Shown here: positions 1-9,511 of the stretch, piece by piece | How the letters are laid out: each line of letters starts with the position of its first letter | Numbering within the stretch: the first letter of the stretch is position 1 | NCBI GenBank assembly: GCA_021811155.1 | Contig: JAJZPO010000007.1 | Coordinates: 1 to 57,622 of the forward strand | DNA: 57,622 bases | Direction: 5' to 3' | Source: Bacillota bacterium | GTDB taxonomy: Bacteria > Bacillota > Desulfitobacteriia > Desulfitobacteriales > JAJXUE01 | Made by a program: the position numbers and the translations under genes | The notes under the pieces: generated by a model | Seen by the model: only the letters and a program-made list of their open reading frames with translations | Database searches by the model: none | What the model was told of the DNA's origin: nothing

Positions 1-43
1 AAAGAACTGGCAAAGGAAAAGATAAATTTCAAGGAGGAAGAGT

Positions 44-3000
44 ATGGTATTTTTCAGAAAGAGAGTTCGGGCTAAATTGGTTTCACTGACTGTCACTGCT
101 GCATTTATGTTTAATCTCTTCGGAGCGCCTTTGTCGGTCTCAGCCGCTGTTAGCACGCCGGGAGTTACGCAAAAACCAAAGCTTGCAGCGGACATAGGAG
201 AAATTCCCAACAAACTCCCGGCTGCCAGACTGGAATTGACCGGCAAGCGAACAGAATACTCGACTACGTATCTCAATCCGGATGGCAGCTTTACGGCAGA
301 AATCTATGCCCAACCCCAGTTCTATCAAGACTCAGCCGACAAGAAGTGGAAGAAGATCGACAACAGTCTTAAGCCCAGCGCTAAGAGAGTCGGGACATAT
401 GAGAACGCCGCCAATGACGTTTCTGCCAAGTTCGCTGACCAAGCCGGAACCGGCGACTTAGTATCTGTAGAAAAAAATGGGACAAGCATCGCTTTGGTTC
501 CTGATACAGCCAACATCGTTAAGGGTGTTCTAAGCGGCAACGAGATTACATATCCAGGTATCTTTGCAAATACTGATGCCCGTTACCATATGCAGGGTGA
601 CGCCGTAAAAGAAGACCTGATCCTTCACCGGTATTCAAATGTTAACACCTTTACCTTTGAACTTAAGCTCAACGGCGTAAAGCCTGTTGTGGAAAAAGAC
701 GGGACAATCGCCTTCAGTGACACTAAAGGTAATAAGCAGTGGTTTCTGGCAAAGCCATATATGACTGACGCCAATGGGAAGTATTCTGACAAGGTTTCCT
801 TAAACTTACGTGAAGTAAACGGTAAGACCTATGTAGATGTTGTGGCCGACCAGTCATTCCTGCAGGACCCTGCCACCCAGTATCCGGTCACTGTTGATCC
901 CACAATCAATAACTGGAACGTCCAGCGTGACAATTTTGTGGCCAGCTCATTTCCGACTTCAATCTTTTCCAGCAACACCTATATGGATACCGGCTATAAC
1001 AGCTATTTCGGTTCCACACGCTCGCTTGTGAAGGTCTATCTGCCCAGCCTGCCTAGCGACAGCAAGATCACGAGCGCCAACTTCAATGCTTATCAAACCC
1101 AAAGTAACGCAACCGGTGTTTCCGTCGACCTGTTCCGGGCTAACTCCAGCTGGGCGTCTTCTGTTACCTGGAATACCCAGCCCACACTTGCCGTAAACCC
1201 CGAATCCACAACAACGAGTAACGCCGTTAATACCTATTGGCAGTGGGATATTACCCAGTTGGCCAAGGACTGGTACAACGGTATTCAGCCAAACTACGGT
1301 TTCATGTTAAAGCAGCAAAACGAAGGCGCCTCGCCCTACTGCAGCTTTAATACCAGTAACGCCAGTACAAATACCCCACGGCTGACGATCAACTATACGG
1401 TAGATCCAATCGGCTTGGAAAATTTCTGGGGTTATACCAAAGACGGCGTCAACCCGGCCAACGGCAACCTGGTTTTTCAGGACACCGATCTTTCTATTTC
1501 CGGTCGTGGTATACCCGTAAGCGTCACCCGGACCTACAACAGCCGAAAGTCAATGACACCGGGTATCTTTGGTTATGGCTGGTTGAGCAACATCGAAACA
1601 CGCCTTGTCGACGCGGGAACCGGGCCAATTACTTTAATCGACGGTGATGGCACGCGACACATCTTCGGTGAAGTTGCCGGGGGAGGCTATGTCGCTGCCG
1701 GAGGCATCTATCTAACCCTGGTCAAAAACGGAGACGGGACTTATACCATCACTCAAACTGACGGAACCAAGGTAAACTACAACACCGGCGGGAAGATTGC
1801 TTCCATTGTGGACACTAATGGAAATACCACAGCCTTTGCCTATGATGCCAATGGCAAGCTGACCACGCTTAGTGACGCCTCGGGACGGACCACTTCTATA
1901 GCCTATGGAACCAACGGGTACGTCACGAGCATCACAGACCCGGTCAACCGGACGGTAGCCTATGAGTACGATGCCAACGGAAACCTGACCAAGGTCACTG
2001 ATGCCGCCGGGAAGTTCACGACCTATGCGTACGATTTAACCCATAACCTGACCGGTATAACCAATCCCCGGAACATTACCACTACCGTTGCCTACGATAC
2101 GTCAGACCGGGTCACTGCGGTAAGCCGCCCCATTACAATAGACGGAACACCCACTGCCAGCACAACCGGCTATGTCTACGATACCACGAACATGGTAACG
2201 GAAGTAACCGATGGGGAAGGCCGCCGGGTGGACTACACCTACAATGCCAACGGCAACATAGTCCAGGTGACGGAAAACCCGCTTGATACACAAAACAAGG
2301 CCATAACCACCTTTGCTTATGACAATAACAACAACTTAACCCAGATCAAAGACCCAAACACCAACAAAGTGAACGGCAGCCAAGCCTATGTTTACACTTA
2401 TGACGCCAACGGGAACATCACAGGAGTGCAGCTCCCCGAAGGTCAGAACTCTGCCAACACTTACGATAGCAACAATAACCTCATTACCGCTCAGGATTTT
2501 AACAGCACTCTTAGCTCCTATCGCTACGATTCAGCTAACAATCAGACTGAAGCCACCGATCCCAACATCCAGACCAGCGCCAATCGCTATGATGCCAATG
2601 GAAATCTCCTCAACTATACTTTCCCCATGTCTGCCGCTGACAATCTAATTCCGAACTCCAGTTTCGAACTGGACAATAACGCTGACAACTGGCCGGATAA
2701 CTGGACACAGTCAACCCAACCGAACATGACAGCGACCTTTGCCTGGTCAAGCACAGCCAAGTTTGGTCAGAAATCGGTCAGTGTTTCTAACCCCACAGGT
2801 TGGGCCATCGTCGGTACAGACATGCTCCCTTATACAGCCGGGGACAAATATGTGGTCAGCGGCTATATAAAGACCGTAGCTGCTACTAACACAGCAGTGC
2901 TCAAACTGGCCTTCTATGACGTGAACGGAAACTGGCTCGGCCAGCAAACCGCCTATCAACTCCAAGGGACGAACGACTGGACAAGAGTCCAGGCCGTAGT

Positions 3001-5359
3001 CGACAATATCCCGGCCAATACAGCCAAGATCCAAGCCACGGTTGGTCTGAATGCAGGCTCTGGAACAGCCTATTTCGACGGAGTGCAGTTAGAAAAGGGC
3101 GCCGTTCTCAGCGCTTATAATCTCGTTGATAACTCCAGCTTTGAGCGGGACAGCAATGCGGATAACATTCCGGATAACTGGACCACCAGCGGCAACCTAT
3201 CCGTCAATGACGGAATGGATCAAAGCACGGTTTATATCGGCAAGTATTCGTTTAAGATGACCGGTGAAACAGGCAAAAACAAATATATTAAGCAGCGCAT
3301 TAATGTTTCCGGTGATGCTGCCTCAAGCTTTACCCTATCGGGATGGTCAAAACAGGTGGGAGCAGACTCCAATGGCGGGTATTACGACCTACAGGTAGCC
3401 ATCAATAACAGCGACGGGACCACCGACTGGACCAATGCCAGCAATTTTGATAAGACAGCCACCGGCTGGCAGCACGTAGCGGCTCAGGTGAAACCGACAA
3501 AGGCATTTGGCTCAATTGACGTCTACTACTATTATTACAATCAAACCGGAACAGCCTGGTTCGACGCCATGCGGCTGGAAGAGGGAGCCTCCCACACCTT
3601 CAACACCTACGACGCCAATGGAAACTATGTCACCAGTGTAAAAGACCCCCTGGGAAATACTGTTTCCTCCGCCTACGATAGCATTGGCAACCAGCCTGGC
3701 AGCACGGACGGTAAAGGGCAGACCACGTCATTTGCGTATGACGCTCGAAACAGGCTTACAACGGTAACAGATGCGACAGCGGGAGTAACATCCTACGGTT
3801 ATGACGCTGCGGGGAACCGGACAAGTGTAACCGATGCCAAGAACAATGTGTCGACCTATGGATATAACGAGTTTAACAAGGTGTCAAGCTACACCAATCC
3901 GCTCAACCAGACTATCCAATTCGGGTATGACAAAGACGGGAACACCACCAAGGTTATGTTCCCGAAAGGGGACACGATCTCCTACACCTATAACGGGCTT
4001 AACCGGATGGACGGGGTATATTACAATGGTGTTAAGCAGTGGGGACTTGGCTACGATGCCAACGGCAACCTGACCTCCGCAACTGACGCCGCCGGAAACG
4101 CCACGACCTACTCCTATGACAACAACAACCGCCTTACCCAACAGGCCGAAACAGCGTCCAACACCATGGGCTATACCTACGATGCCAACAGCAACCTTAC
4201 TTCGTTAACGGTGACAGCGGGAACAGCAACAGTTACTCAAGGGTACAGCTACAACCCGATGAACCTCATGGTGGCCCTTTCCCGGAACGGGGCTAACCAG
4301 GCCAATTTCGTCTATGATGAACGGGGCAATGTAACTTCGGTGACGTATTCAAATGGCACCTATGCCGCCTATGAATATGATGCCGATAACCGCCTGTCAT
4401 CGGTGAAGAATTACAATGCTTCGGGGGCGTTGCTGGACAGCTATGCCTACAGCTATGATGCCAACGGGAACATTACTAGCGTTGCCACAAATAACGGGAC
4501 TATTTCCTACCAGTACGATGCCCTAAACCGGTTGACCCAGGAAAACCTGTTGGATGGAACGGTCATAACTTACCAGTACGATGCAGTTGGCAACCGCACG
4601 CAAAAAGCAGTGACCCAAGGCGGTAATACCACAACCACCACATACACCTATGATGCTTGGAATGAGCTAACTGCAGTCAATGGACAAGCCTACACATATG
4701 ATGCCAACGGTAACCTTACCAGTAACGGAGCTAAGACTTTTATTTACGATGCAGAAAACCACCTGACTCAAGTGAAGGATTCTGGCGGGAACTCACTGGC
4801 AACGTTTACCTACGATTACCAGGGCAAGCGTACCAGCATGACCACTACTGGTGGAACTATTTACTTCCACTACAACGGGGATAAGGTCATCTACGAGACT
4901 GATGCCAATAACAATATCGTGTCAGAGTACAGTTACAATGCCCAAAGCCAACCCGTTACCATGACGAAAAATGGGGCAACCTATTACTATCAGCTCAATG
5001 GGCATGGCGATGTAACAAAGCTCACGGATGCCAGTGGTAATGTTGTAGCGAGCTATCAATATGATGCTTGGGGAAATATTATTTCCCAGTCCGGTAGTAT
5101 GGCTTCCGCTAATCCATACCGCTATGCCGGTTACCGATATGATGAGGCAACAGGACTTTACTACCTGATGGCCAGGTACTATGATGCAGGTGTGGGACGG
5201 TTTATAAGTAGGGATACGTTCCAGGGGGTTGAGGATAGGACTTTAAGTCAGAATCAGTATGTTTATTGTGAGAATAATCCTGTTAACAGTTTGGATCCAT
5301 CGGGTCATTGGACACAACGTTGGTGGAATTCAACTTGGTTTATTGGGTACCGTCAATAG
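44..5359 (+). CDS. Secreted RHS/YD-repeat protein with DNRLRE-like and two carbohydrate-binding-like modules
   Basis: Large RHS-family wall or secreted protein of 1771 residues. The ATG is preceded by AAGGAGGAAG at 31-40. Residues 1-35 form a signal peptide (basic start, hydrophobic core, cleavage near VSA-A). A DNRLRE-like structural domain spans about 285-450, followed by a DUF6531-like RHS start near 470-545. YD repeats (GYDANGNLT type) run about 600-865 and again 1190-1680. Between them lie two related modules of about 155 residues, both opening with N-x(5)-SSFE and carrying D-NW, resembling carbohydrate-binding jelly-roll domains. The RHS-associated core (RYAGYRYDEATGLYYLMARY) is near 1692-1730. 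Only about 35 residues follow the core, so no toxin domain is visible. RHS proteins form a shell that can carry a C-terminal effector; here an adhesion or wall role is as likely. The family call is firm, the function is not known. Confidence 0.93.
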   Translation: MVFFRKRVRAKLVSLTVTAAFMFNLFGAPLSVSAAVSTPGVTQKPKLAADIGEIPNKLPAARLELTGKRTEYSTTYLNPDGSFTAEIYAQPQFYQDSADKKWKKIDNSLKPSAKRVGTYENAANDVSAKFADQAGTGDLVSVEKNGTSIALVPDTANIVKGVLSGNEITYPGIFANTDARYHMQGDAVKEDLILHRYSNVNTFTFELKLNGVKPVVEKDGTIAFSDTKGNKQWFLAKPYMTDANGKYSDKVSLNLREVNGKTYVDVVADQSFLQDPATQYPVTVDPTINNWNVQRDNFVASSFPTSIFSSNTYMDTGYNSYFGSTRSLVKVYLPSLPSDSKITSANFNAYQTQSNATGVSVDLFRANSSWASSVTWNTQPTLAVNPESTTTSNAVNTYWQWDITQLAKDWYNGIQPNYGFMLKQQNEGASPYCSFNTSNASTNTPRLTINYTVDPIGLENFWGYTKDGVNPANGNLVFQDTDLSISGRGIPVSVTRTYNSRKSMTPGIFGYGWLSNIETRLVDAGTGPITLIDGDGTRHIFGEVAGGGYVAAGGIYLTLVKNGDGTYTITQTDGTKVNYNTGGKIASIVDTNGNTTAFAYDANGKLTTLSDASGRTTSIAYGTNGYVTSITDPVNRTVAYEYDANGNLTKVTDAAGKFTTYAYDLTHNLTGITNPRNITTTVAYDTSDRVTAVSRPITIDGTPTASTTGYVYDTTNMVTEVTDGEGRRVDYTYNANGNIVQVTENPLDTQNKAITTFAYDNNNNLTQIKDPNTNKVNGSQAYVYTYDANGNITGVQLPEGQNSANTYDSNNNLITAQDFNSTLSSYRYDSANNQTEATDPNIQTSANRYDANGNLLNYTFPMSAADNLIPNSSFELDNNADNWPDNWTQSTQPNMTATFAWSSTAKFGQKSVSVSNPTGWAIVGTDMLPYTAGDKYVVSGYIKTVAATNTAVLKLAFYDVNGNWLGQQTAYQLQGTNDWTRVQAVVDNIPANTAKIQATVGLNAGSGTAYFDGVQLEKGAVLSAYNLVDNSSFERDSNADNIPDNWTTSGNLSVNDGMDQSTVYIGKYSFKMTGETGKNKYIKQRINVSGDAASSFTLSGWSKQVGADSNGGYYDLQVAINNSDGTTDWTNASNFDKTATGWQHVAAQVKPTKAFGSIDVYYYYYNQTGTAWFDAMRLEEGASHTFNTYDANGNYVTSVKDPLGNTVSSAYDSIGNQPGSTDGKGQTTSFAYDARNRLTTVTDATAGVTSYGYDAAGNRTSVTDAKNNVSTYGYNEFNKVSSYTNPLNQTIQFGYDKDGNTTKVMFPKGDTISYTYNGLNRMDGVYYNGVKQWGLGYDANGNLTSATDAAGNATTYSYDNNNRLTQQAETASNTMGYTYDANSNLTSLTVTAGTATVTQGYSYNPMNLMVALSRNGANQANFVYDERGNVTSVTYSNGTYAAYEYDADNRLSSVKNYNASGALLDSYAYSYDANGNITSVATNNGTISYQYDALNRLTQENLLDGTVITYQYDAVGNRTQKAVTQGGNTTTTTYTYDAWNELTAVNGQAYTYDANGNLTSNGAKTFIYDAENHLTQVKDSGGNSLATFTYDYQGKRTSMTTTGGTIYFHYNGDKVIYETDANNNIVSEYSYNAQSQPVTMTKNGATYYYQLNGHGDVTKLTDASGNVVASYQYDAWGNIISQSGSMASANPYRYAGYRYDEATGLYYLMARYYDAGVGRFISRDTFQGVEDRTLSQNQYVYCENNPVNSLDPSGHWTQRWWNSTWFIGYRQ

Positions 5360-5464
5360 TTTTTCGCAAAATTGGATCTTTCGCTTGGGGTATTAGATCT
5401 TGTTTCTTCCGACCACAGAGCAGACTTGATATGGGGGCGGCGGGTGCTACCCTAAAAATAGGGA

Positions 5465-5498
5465 CCGGCCTCCCACCGTTAAGGGGAGGTCGGCTTTT
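5465..5498 (+). terminator. Intrinsic terminator after the RHS gene
   Basis: A 10-bp stem (5465-5474 with 5484-5493, one G-T pair) with a 9-nt loop is followed by TTTT. It lies about 105 bp after the RHS stop and before the next gene. Confidence 0.75.
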
Positions 5499-5584
5499 GT
5501 TATGGCGCCGAAGCCAGTGTCTACATGCAAGGCATTAAACCCGGACACACTAAACCAAGTCAAATCAGCGCCAAGGGAGCCTGG

Positions 5585-6223
5585 ATGGCATTGGAATTAG
5601 TGTTGCTTTTCCTCAAATCAATCGCCATGTACCTTATCATCTATTGCCTGATCCGCCTGAACAGCAAGGGAATAGGCAAACGCACTCTGTATGACTATGC
5701 CCTGATGATCATCGTGGGAACTGTGGCCGCAGATCCCCTGAAAGATCATAATATCCTGGGCGCATCAATAGCCCTGCTTGGACTTTCCACCGGTCATCTG
5801 CTTGTGACTACTGCTGTACGCGCTAATTGGGCGCGTTTTCTGCTGCACGGAAAACCGAAGTACCTTATCCAAGCCGGAGAATTCAATCTTGAAAACTTCT
5901 ACGCCAGCAAATTGACTGTCCCAGAGTTGTATTCCGAATTGCGCCTCAACGGCCATGGTCATTTGTCGGAAATCGAGTGGGCCGCGCTCGAGCCTTCCAG
6001 GAAGATAAGCTTTATTCCCAAGTCGAACTGGCAAACCACGGTTCAGGTGCCGTCGCCCCTGATTGCTGACGGCGTCATCCAGACAAACACTCTGACCATA
6101 AGCGGTAAAAGCGTGGACTGGCTGCAGCAACACCTAATCAAAACCGGAATTGCCGACTGCAAAGAAGTTCTGATCGCTGAACTGCGCAACCAGGATGAAC
6201 TGTTTCTGATCAGGCGAAAATAG
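5585..6223 (+). CDS. DUF421 (YetF/YrbG-like) membrane protein
   Basis: A 212-residue protein of the DUF421 family. The N-terminal third is hydrophobic (membrane segments about residues 3-22 and 37-80), followed by a cytoplasmic alpha/beta domain containing HGKPKYLIQAGEF and a segment like the usual 'RxxG' surface of the family. The frame is open from an ATG at 5525, but AAGGGA at 5573-5578 correctly spaces the ATG at 5585, and the protein MALELVLLFLK then starts directly with the first membrane helix, as in relatives. The family is common in spore-formers, and some members are in the forespore membrane; the molecular role is not established. It stands alone between two terminators. Confidence 0.85.
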   Translation: MALELVLLFLKSIAMYLIIYCLIRLNSKGIGKRTLYDYALMIIVGTVAADPLKDHNILGASIALLGLSTGHLLVTTAVRANWARFLLHGKPKYLIQAGEFNLENFYASKLTVPELYSELRLNGHGHLSEIEWAALEPSRKISFIPKSNWQTTVQVPSPLIADGVIQTNTLTISGKSVDWLQQHLIKTGIADCKEVLIAELRNQDELFLIRRK

Positions 6224-6250
6224 GCCGCCTTTTTCATGCTGCATAATGTC

Positions 6251-6280
6251 AAACCCCCTGCCGTGCCGGCAAGGGGGTTT
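6251..6280. terminator. Bidirectional terminator after the DUF421 gene
   Basis: Symmetric hairpin with A-rich left and T-rich right ends (AAACCCCCT ... AGGGGGTTT). It sits between the convergent DUF421 gene and the cbiO operon and could stop transcription from both sides. Confidence 0.75.
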
Positions 6281-6291
6281 GCTGTCTTTCA

Positions 6292-6326
6292 CGTCAGCGG
6301 GCTGCTTCCCAAACAGCCCGCTGACG
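6292..6326 (-). terminator. Hairpin downstream of cbiO
   Basis: Perfect 13-bp inverted repeat (6292-6304 with 6314-6326), 30 bp after the cbiO stop on the minus strand. It lacks a clear T-run of its own, and probably acts together with the hairpin at 6251-6280. Confidence 0.6.
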
Positions 6327-6355
6327 GAAGGACTTTTTAGAAAATAGCGCCAGAC

Positions 6356-7147
6356 CTAATGAGCGTGGGCTCTTTTCCCTGCAAGGTGAAAATGGGAATG
6401 TTCGTGGATCAGGTTTACATCCAGCAGCAGACCGCGGTTGCGCAAAAGCTGCTCAGGCGCACCATCAGCGGCCACCCTGTGGTCTTCGCCAAAGATAACT
6501 ACCCTGTCCGCTATCTCCTCCACAATGTTTAAATCATGGGTGGCCGTGATCAGGGTTTTGCCGGCTTGGCGGAGGCTCAGCAAAAGTTCTACCAGCCAGC
6601 GCTGCGTGCGCGGGTCCAAGCCGTTAGTCGGTTCATCCAGGATCAGGACTTCGGGGTTAACGGCCAGCACACAGGCCAGGGCCACTTTCTTTTTCTCGCC
6701 GCCGCTCAGCCTGTAAGGAGGGCGGGCAGCCAGACTTTCGATATCCAGCAGGGCCAGAGTTTCCTGTACGCGCTGTTTGACCTGTTCCGGCGAATACCCT
6801 AACTGCAAGGGGCCAAAAGCCAGTTCATCCCAGACTGTGGCTGAAAACAACTGGGCGTCCGAGTTTTGAAAGACAAATCCCACCCTCTGGCGAAATCCAC
6901 GGGCGAACTGTTCGTCTTGCAGGTTAGCCTCGCTTAATTCCAGATTAAAAGCGTTAATCATGCCGCCGCTTGGATGAATAAGCCCGCTGACCAGTTTCAT
7001 CACAGTTGATTTGCCGCACCCGTTGGCGCCGAGAATTACCAGAGACTCGGCGGGATAAATGTCAAGACTGAGGTTTTGCAGAAAAGGTTGATCAGAGAGA
7101 TATCCGAAAGATACCTGTCGCAAAGAAAATAAGGGTAAGCGGTTCAT
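6356..7147 (-). CDS. cbiO: ECF transporter ATPase CbiO (cobalt/nickel)
   Basis: ATP-binding subunit of an energy-coupling-factor importer, 263 residues. Visible motifs are Walker A GANGCGKST (about residue 40), signature LSGGEKKK, Walker B VLILDEPTNGLDP and the H-loop TATHD. The C-terminus is histidine-rich (HEHSHFHLAGKRAHAH), which is common in Ni/Co CbiO proteins. The frame is open further upstream, but the ATG at 7147 overlaps the cbiQ stop as ATGA, indicating translational coupling; the longer reading would run deep into cbiQ. It hydrolyses ATP to drive metal entry through CbiQ and CbiM. Confidence 0.93.
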   Translation of the reverse strand: MNRLPLFSLRQVSFGYLSDQPFLQNLSLDIYPAESLVILGANGCGKSTVMKLVSGLIHPSGGMINAFNLELSEANLQDEQFARGFRQRVGFVFQNSDAQLFSATVWDELAFGPLQLGYSPEQVKQRVQETLALLDIESLAARPPYRLSGGEKKKVALACVLAVNPEVLILDEPTNGLDPRTQRWLVELLLSLRQAGKTLITATHDLNIVEEIADRVVIFGEDHRVAADGAPEQLLRNRGLLLDVNLIHEHSHFHLAGKRAHAH

Positions 7148-8094
7148 GGCAAGACACCCCCCATTGCTTTGTCGGCCACAAAAAGAAACATGCTTAGCAG
7201 TAAGGCCAGGACAATGGCGGCCCAATCCCAAAAAGTGAGGCGAAAACGGCTGATGCTGCGCACTTCCCCCGTATAGCCCCGGGCCAGCATTGAGGCGTAA
7301 ACCTCTTCGCTCATGGCCTGGGATTTGCCAAACAGTGTTCCCATGGAAGCGGCAATGAAGCGGCGGTTTTCTTTTAAATCACCCGCGCCGATCATCCGGG
7401 CTTTGCGGGCAAAAAACATTTCTTCCACACTGGATAAAAGCACAAAAATATAGCGGTAAGTCATTTCCATGGTCATGACAAAGACTTTGGGCACGAAGAA
7501 GACGCGCAAGGCTTTAAGCAGGTCCGTCCAGCGGGTGGTCAGGGTGAGCAGGACAGCAAGGGAAACCGAGCTGCCGACGCGCAGAATCATCAGGATATTG
7601 CCCTTAAGACCTTGCCTGGTAATAGCTAAAGTTGACGGGAAATGAAACGGGCCCAGGCTAAGCGAATGGGCGAAGTCCCACAGAGTAACCAGAGCAGTGC
7701 CGGGACGCACCCAGTTAAACAGGGCCGGCAGAAGCATGATTCCCGTAAACAACGGCACGACAAGCCATACCCGCTTCAAAAACCGGGCCAGAGAAACATG
7801 GGACAGTGCTGCCAGTATTATCAATCCAAAATAGGCCAGAACCAGGAGCAGCGGATTATGCACCAGGGAAACGGTCAGCAGGAAACAGGCAAATCCAATC
7901 AGTTTTGCCCTGGGATCAAGGGCCTGCAGCAGACCCGGCTTGTTTGCTGTCTGTTCGGAAAACACAGCATCCCTGATCAGCTTGGATAGGTCAAAAAGAG
8001 TTTTTTCGATGAAGTTTTGCTTGCTGCGTTTGCCGCTGCAGCCGCATGAGCACATGCCGATATTATTTTCTAGCAGCCAGTCCGGTAGTTTCAT
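7144..8094 (-). CDS. cbiQ: ECF transporter transmembrane subunit CbiQ
   Basis: T component of the metal importer, 316 residues, with several membrane helices and the family's coupling segments ending in ASMLARGYTGEVRS (A-R-G motif that docks on the ATPase). The N-terminus carries an unusual CSCGCSGKR cluster near residues 15-23 that might bind metal. The ATG lies 32 bp inside the cbiM reading frame, and the protein start MKLPDWLLENN fits the family. Its stop overlaps the cbiO start. It links CbiM to CbiO in the membrane. Confidence 0.92.
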   Translation of the reverse strand: MKLPDWLLENNIGMCSCGCSGKRSKQNFIEKTLFDLSKLIRDAVFSEQTANKPGLLQALDPRAKLIGFACFLLTVSLVHNPLLLVLAYFGLIILAALSHVSLARFLKRVWLVVPLFTGIMLLPALFNWVRPGTALVTLWDFAHSLSLGPFHFPSTLAITRQGLKGNILMILRVGSSVSLAVLLTLTTRWTDLLKALRVFFVPKVFVMTMEMTYRYIFVLLSSVEEMFFARKARMIGAGDLKENRRFIAASMGTLFGKSQAMSEEVYASMLARGYTGEVRSISRFRLTFWDWAAIVLALLLSMFLFVADKAMGGVLP

Positions 8095-9109
8095 CCGGCT
8101 TTTCCCCTTTGGCCATAAGCTTTTGCACTGCCAAGACGATTATCATGATGAGCACAACTCCAGCGATGGCTGCCGCGATATACCCGACCGCCTGCTGCCA
8201 GAAGGTTTGATCCCAACCCCGGACGCTGTAGTCAGGGAAGAGCAGGGGCTTCCAAAACCCGGTAAATTTATCCATTCCCGCCGGGATAAAACCGAATTTG
8301 GCCTGGATTTCCTCGGCGCCCCATTCACCCCACGCCGTGCCCTGGGCCAACAGTCCAAAGGGCGAAAGCAAAGCCAGGATGCCCAGGGCCGGCAGGATTT
8401 TCTTCCAGCGGGGAGATTCGCCGCCTGCGGCAGGGGCCCTCAGTGTCAACAGGGAGGGGTTAGTTTTCTGCAGGTAGGATACCACCAGTCCGGAAATAAC
8501 AGCTTCCACCGGACCGGCCACCAGCAGGTGGGCCAAGGCCATAGCCGGTACTGCCACACCCAGACCGTAAGGGCTGTAAAGCGGCGTTCCGTCCGCAGCG
8601 TGGAACAATAAAGGCTGCAGGCCAAACTCAACACCGGCTGCCAGGGCGGCCAGGTTAAGCCCTACGTAGCCTGCAATGCCTGCAGCTATCCAGCGACGTT
8701 TCGCTGTGACAGGGCTTTGTCCGGAAATCCATGTATAGATGAAGTAAGCGGCAAAGGGCAGAATAAAGGCCATATTGAAAATGTTCGCTCCCAGGGCCAG
8801 GATACCCCCGTCCCCGAAAAACAGCGCCTGGATAATCAGGGCGATGCTGATAGAGATAAAAGCCGCCCAGGGGCCCAGCACAACTGCCAGCAGCGCTCCG
8901 CCCACCCCGTGGGCTGTAGTGCCGTCCGGAATGGGAACATTGAACATCATGATGAGAAAGGAAAAGGCTGCGCCGATCGCAAGAAGCGGAATGTATCTGG
9001 CTTTTACGGTCTTGGCGGTCTTGTAGGTGGAAACCGCTGTGGTTACAGCGCTGGCCGCGCCCAGGACACCGCAGGTCTGGGGGCTTAAGTACCCGTCCGG
9101 AATGTGCAT
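8063..9109 (-). CDS. cbiM: ECF substrate-binding subunit CbiM/NikM fused to an N-type domain
   Basis: S component of 348 residues. It begins MHIPDGYLSP: in CbiM/NikM the mature N-terminus and His2 bind the Ni or Co ion. Core membrane helices cover about residues 1-215, with MFNVPIPDGTTAHGVGGALLAV characteristic in sequence order (quoted here only as the PIPDG...AHGVGG motif). After a linker the last ~110 residues hold a soluble loop and a final helix (VGYIAAAIAGVVLIMII), resembling a fused CbiN/NikN (PDGLE) domain, so no separate cbiN is needed. CooT upstream argues for nickel rather than cobalt. It starts 21 bp after cooT. Confidence 0.92.
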   Translation of the reverse strand: MHIPDGYLSPQTCGVLGAASAVTTAVSTYKTAKTVKARYIPLLAIGAAFSFLIMMFNVPIPDGTTAHGVGGALLAVVLGPWAAFISISIALIIQALFFGDGGILALGANIFNMAFILPFAAYFIYTWISGQSPVTAKRRWIAAGIAGYVGLNLAALAAGVEFGLQPLLFHAADGTPLYSPYGLGVAVPAMALAHLLVAGPVEAVISGLVVSYLQKTNPSLLTLRAPAAGGESPRWKKILPALGILALLSPFGLLAQGTAWGEWGAEEIQAKFGFIPAGMDKFTGFWKPLLFPDYSVRGWDQTFWQQAVGYIAAAIAGVVLIMIIVLAVQKLMAKGEKPDETTGLAARK

Positions 9110-9130
9110 GTAAGACTTCTCCTCATTTCT

Positions 9131-9328
9131 TTATTTCTCTGTCTCTTCTTCCAAAACAATGCGGTGGTTGAGCAGGTTCATGTCTTTAATCCTGGCCCGG
9201 ATCAGTTTTTGCCTGCCGAAAATATCCACCAGGCGCAGTCCGTCAGCCGCCGGTTCGATGATGTCTACCTGCTCCATCAGCAATTCTTCCCGGTCCCCAT
9301 TTTTCATGTAGGCATTTGCTTCGCACAC
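9131..9328 (-). CDS. cooT: CooT-family nickel-binding protein
   Basis: A 65-residue protein starting MCEANAYM, with later MEQVDIIEP and LVDIFGRQKLIRARIKDMNL, ending HRIVLEEETEK. This matches the small dimeric CooT family, where Cys2 helps bind Ni(II); CooT was described with CO dehydrogenase maturation in Rhodospirillum rubrum. The GTG start at 9328 is chosen because it puts Cys at position 2 and follows AAGGGGGTGA; the open frame extends ten codons further without a matching RBS. It is the first gene of the cooT-cbiMQO unit, which suggests nickel handling for CO dehydrogenase, hydrogenase or a similar enzyme. Confidence 0.85.
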   Translation of the reverse strand: MCEANAYMKNGDREELLMEQVDIIEPAADGLRLVDIFGRQKLIRARIKDMNLLNHRIVLEEETEK

Positions 9329-9341
9329 GGTTCTCACCCCC

Positions 9342-9397
9342 TTTAAAATAAAAAACACGAAGACCTGGCAGAGCTTCTGCCCTGCAGGACCTTCGTG
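9342..9397 (-). terminator. Terminator or attenuator between etfA and cooT
   Basis: On the minus strand the outer stem CACGAAG/CTTCGTG (9391-9397 with 9356-9362) encloses an inner GGCAG/CTGCC stem and is followed by a long T-rich tract (9342-9355). It ends the etfA operon and sits immediately before the cooT RBS. It could be a simple terminator or the expression platform of a metal-responsive leader. I do not recognise a known riboswitch core in the 180 bp. Confidence 0.7.
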
Positions 9398-9511
9398 GTC
9401 TCATTGCGCGTACCTGGACAAACCAAAGAATTTGGTCGGAATCTTCTGATTCCGGTTTTAATAAGTTTATTCGGCTTGGAAACGCAGATTCCTGCTGGAA
9501 AATAAAATTTA

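Noticed and set aside
5308-5538. A frame after the RHS core as a displaced toxin or immunity gene.
   Set aside because: It overlaps the RHS end and the terminator, has no RBS and no toxin-like motifs.
9329-9511. A NiCo or cobalamin riboswitch before cooT-cbiMQO.
   Set aside because: The leader has hairpins and a terminator, but I could not find a recognisable conserved core of either riboswitch.
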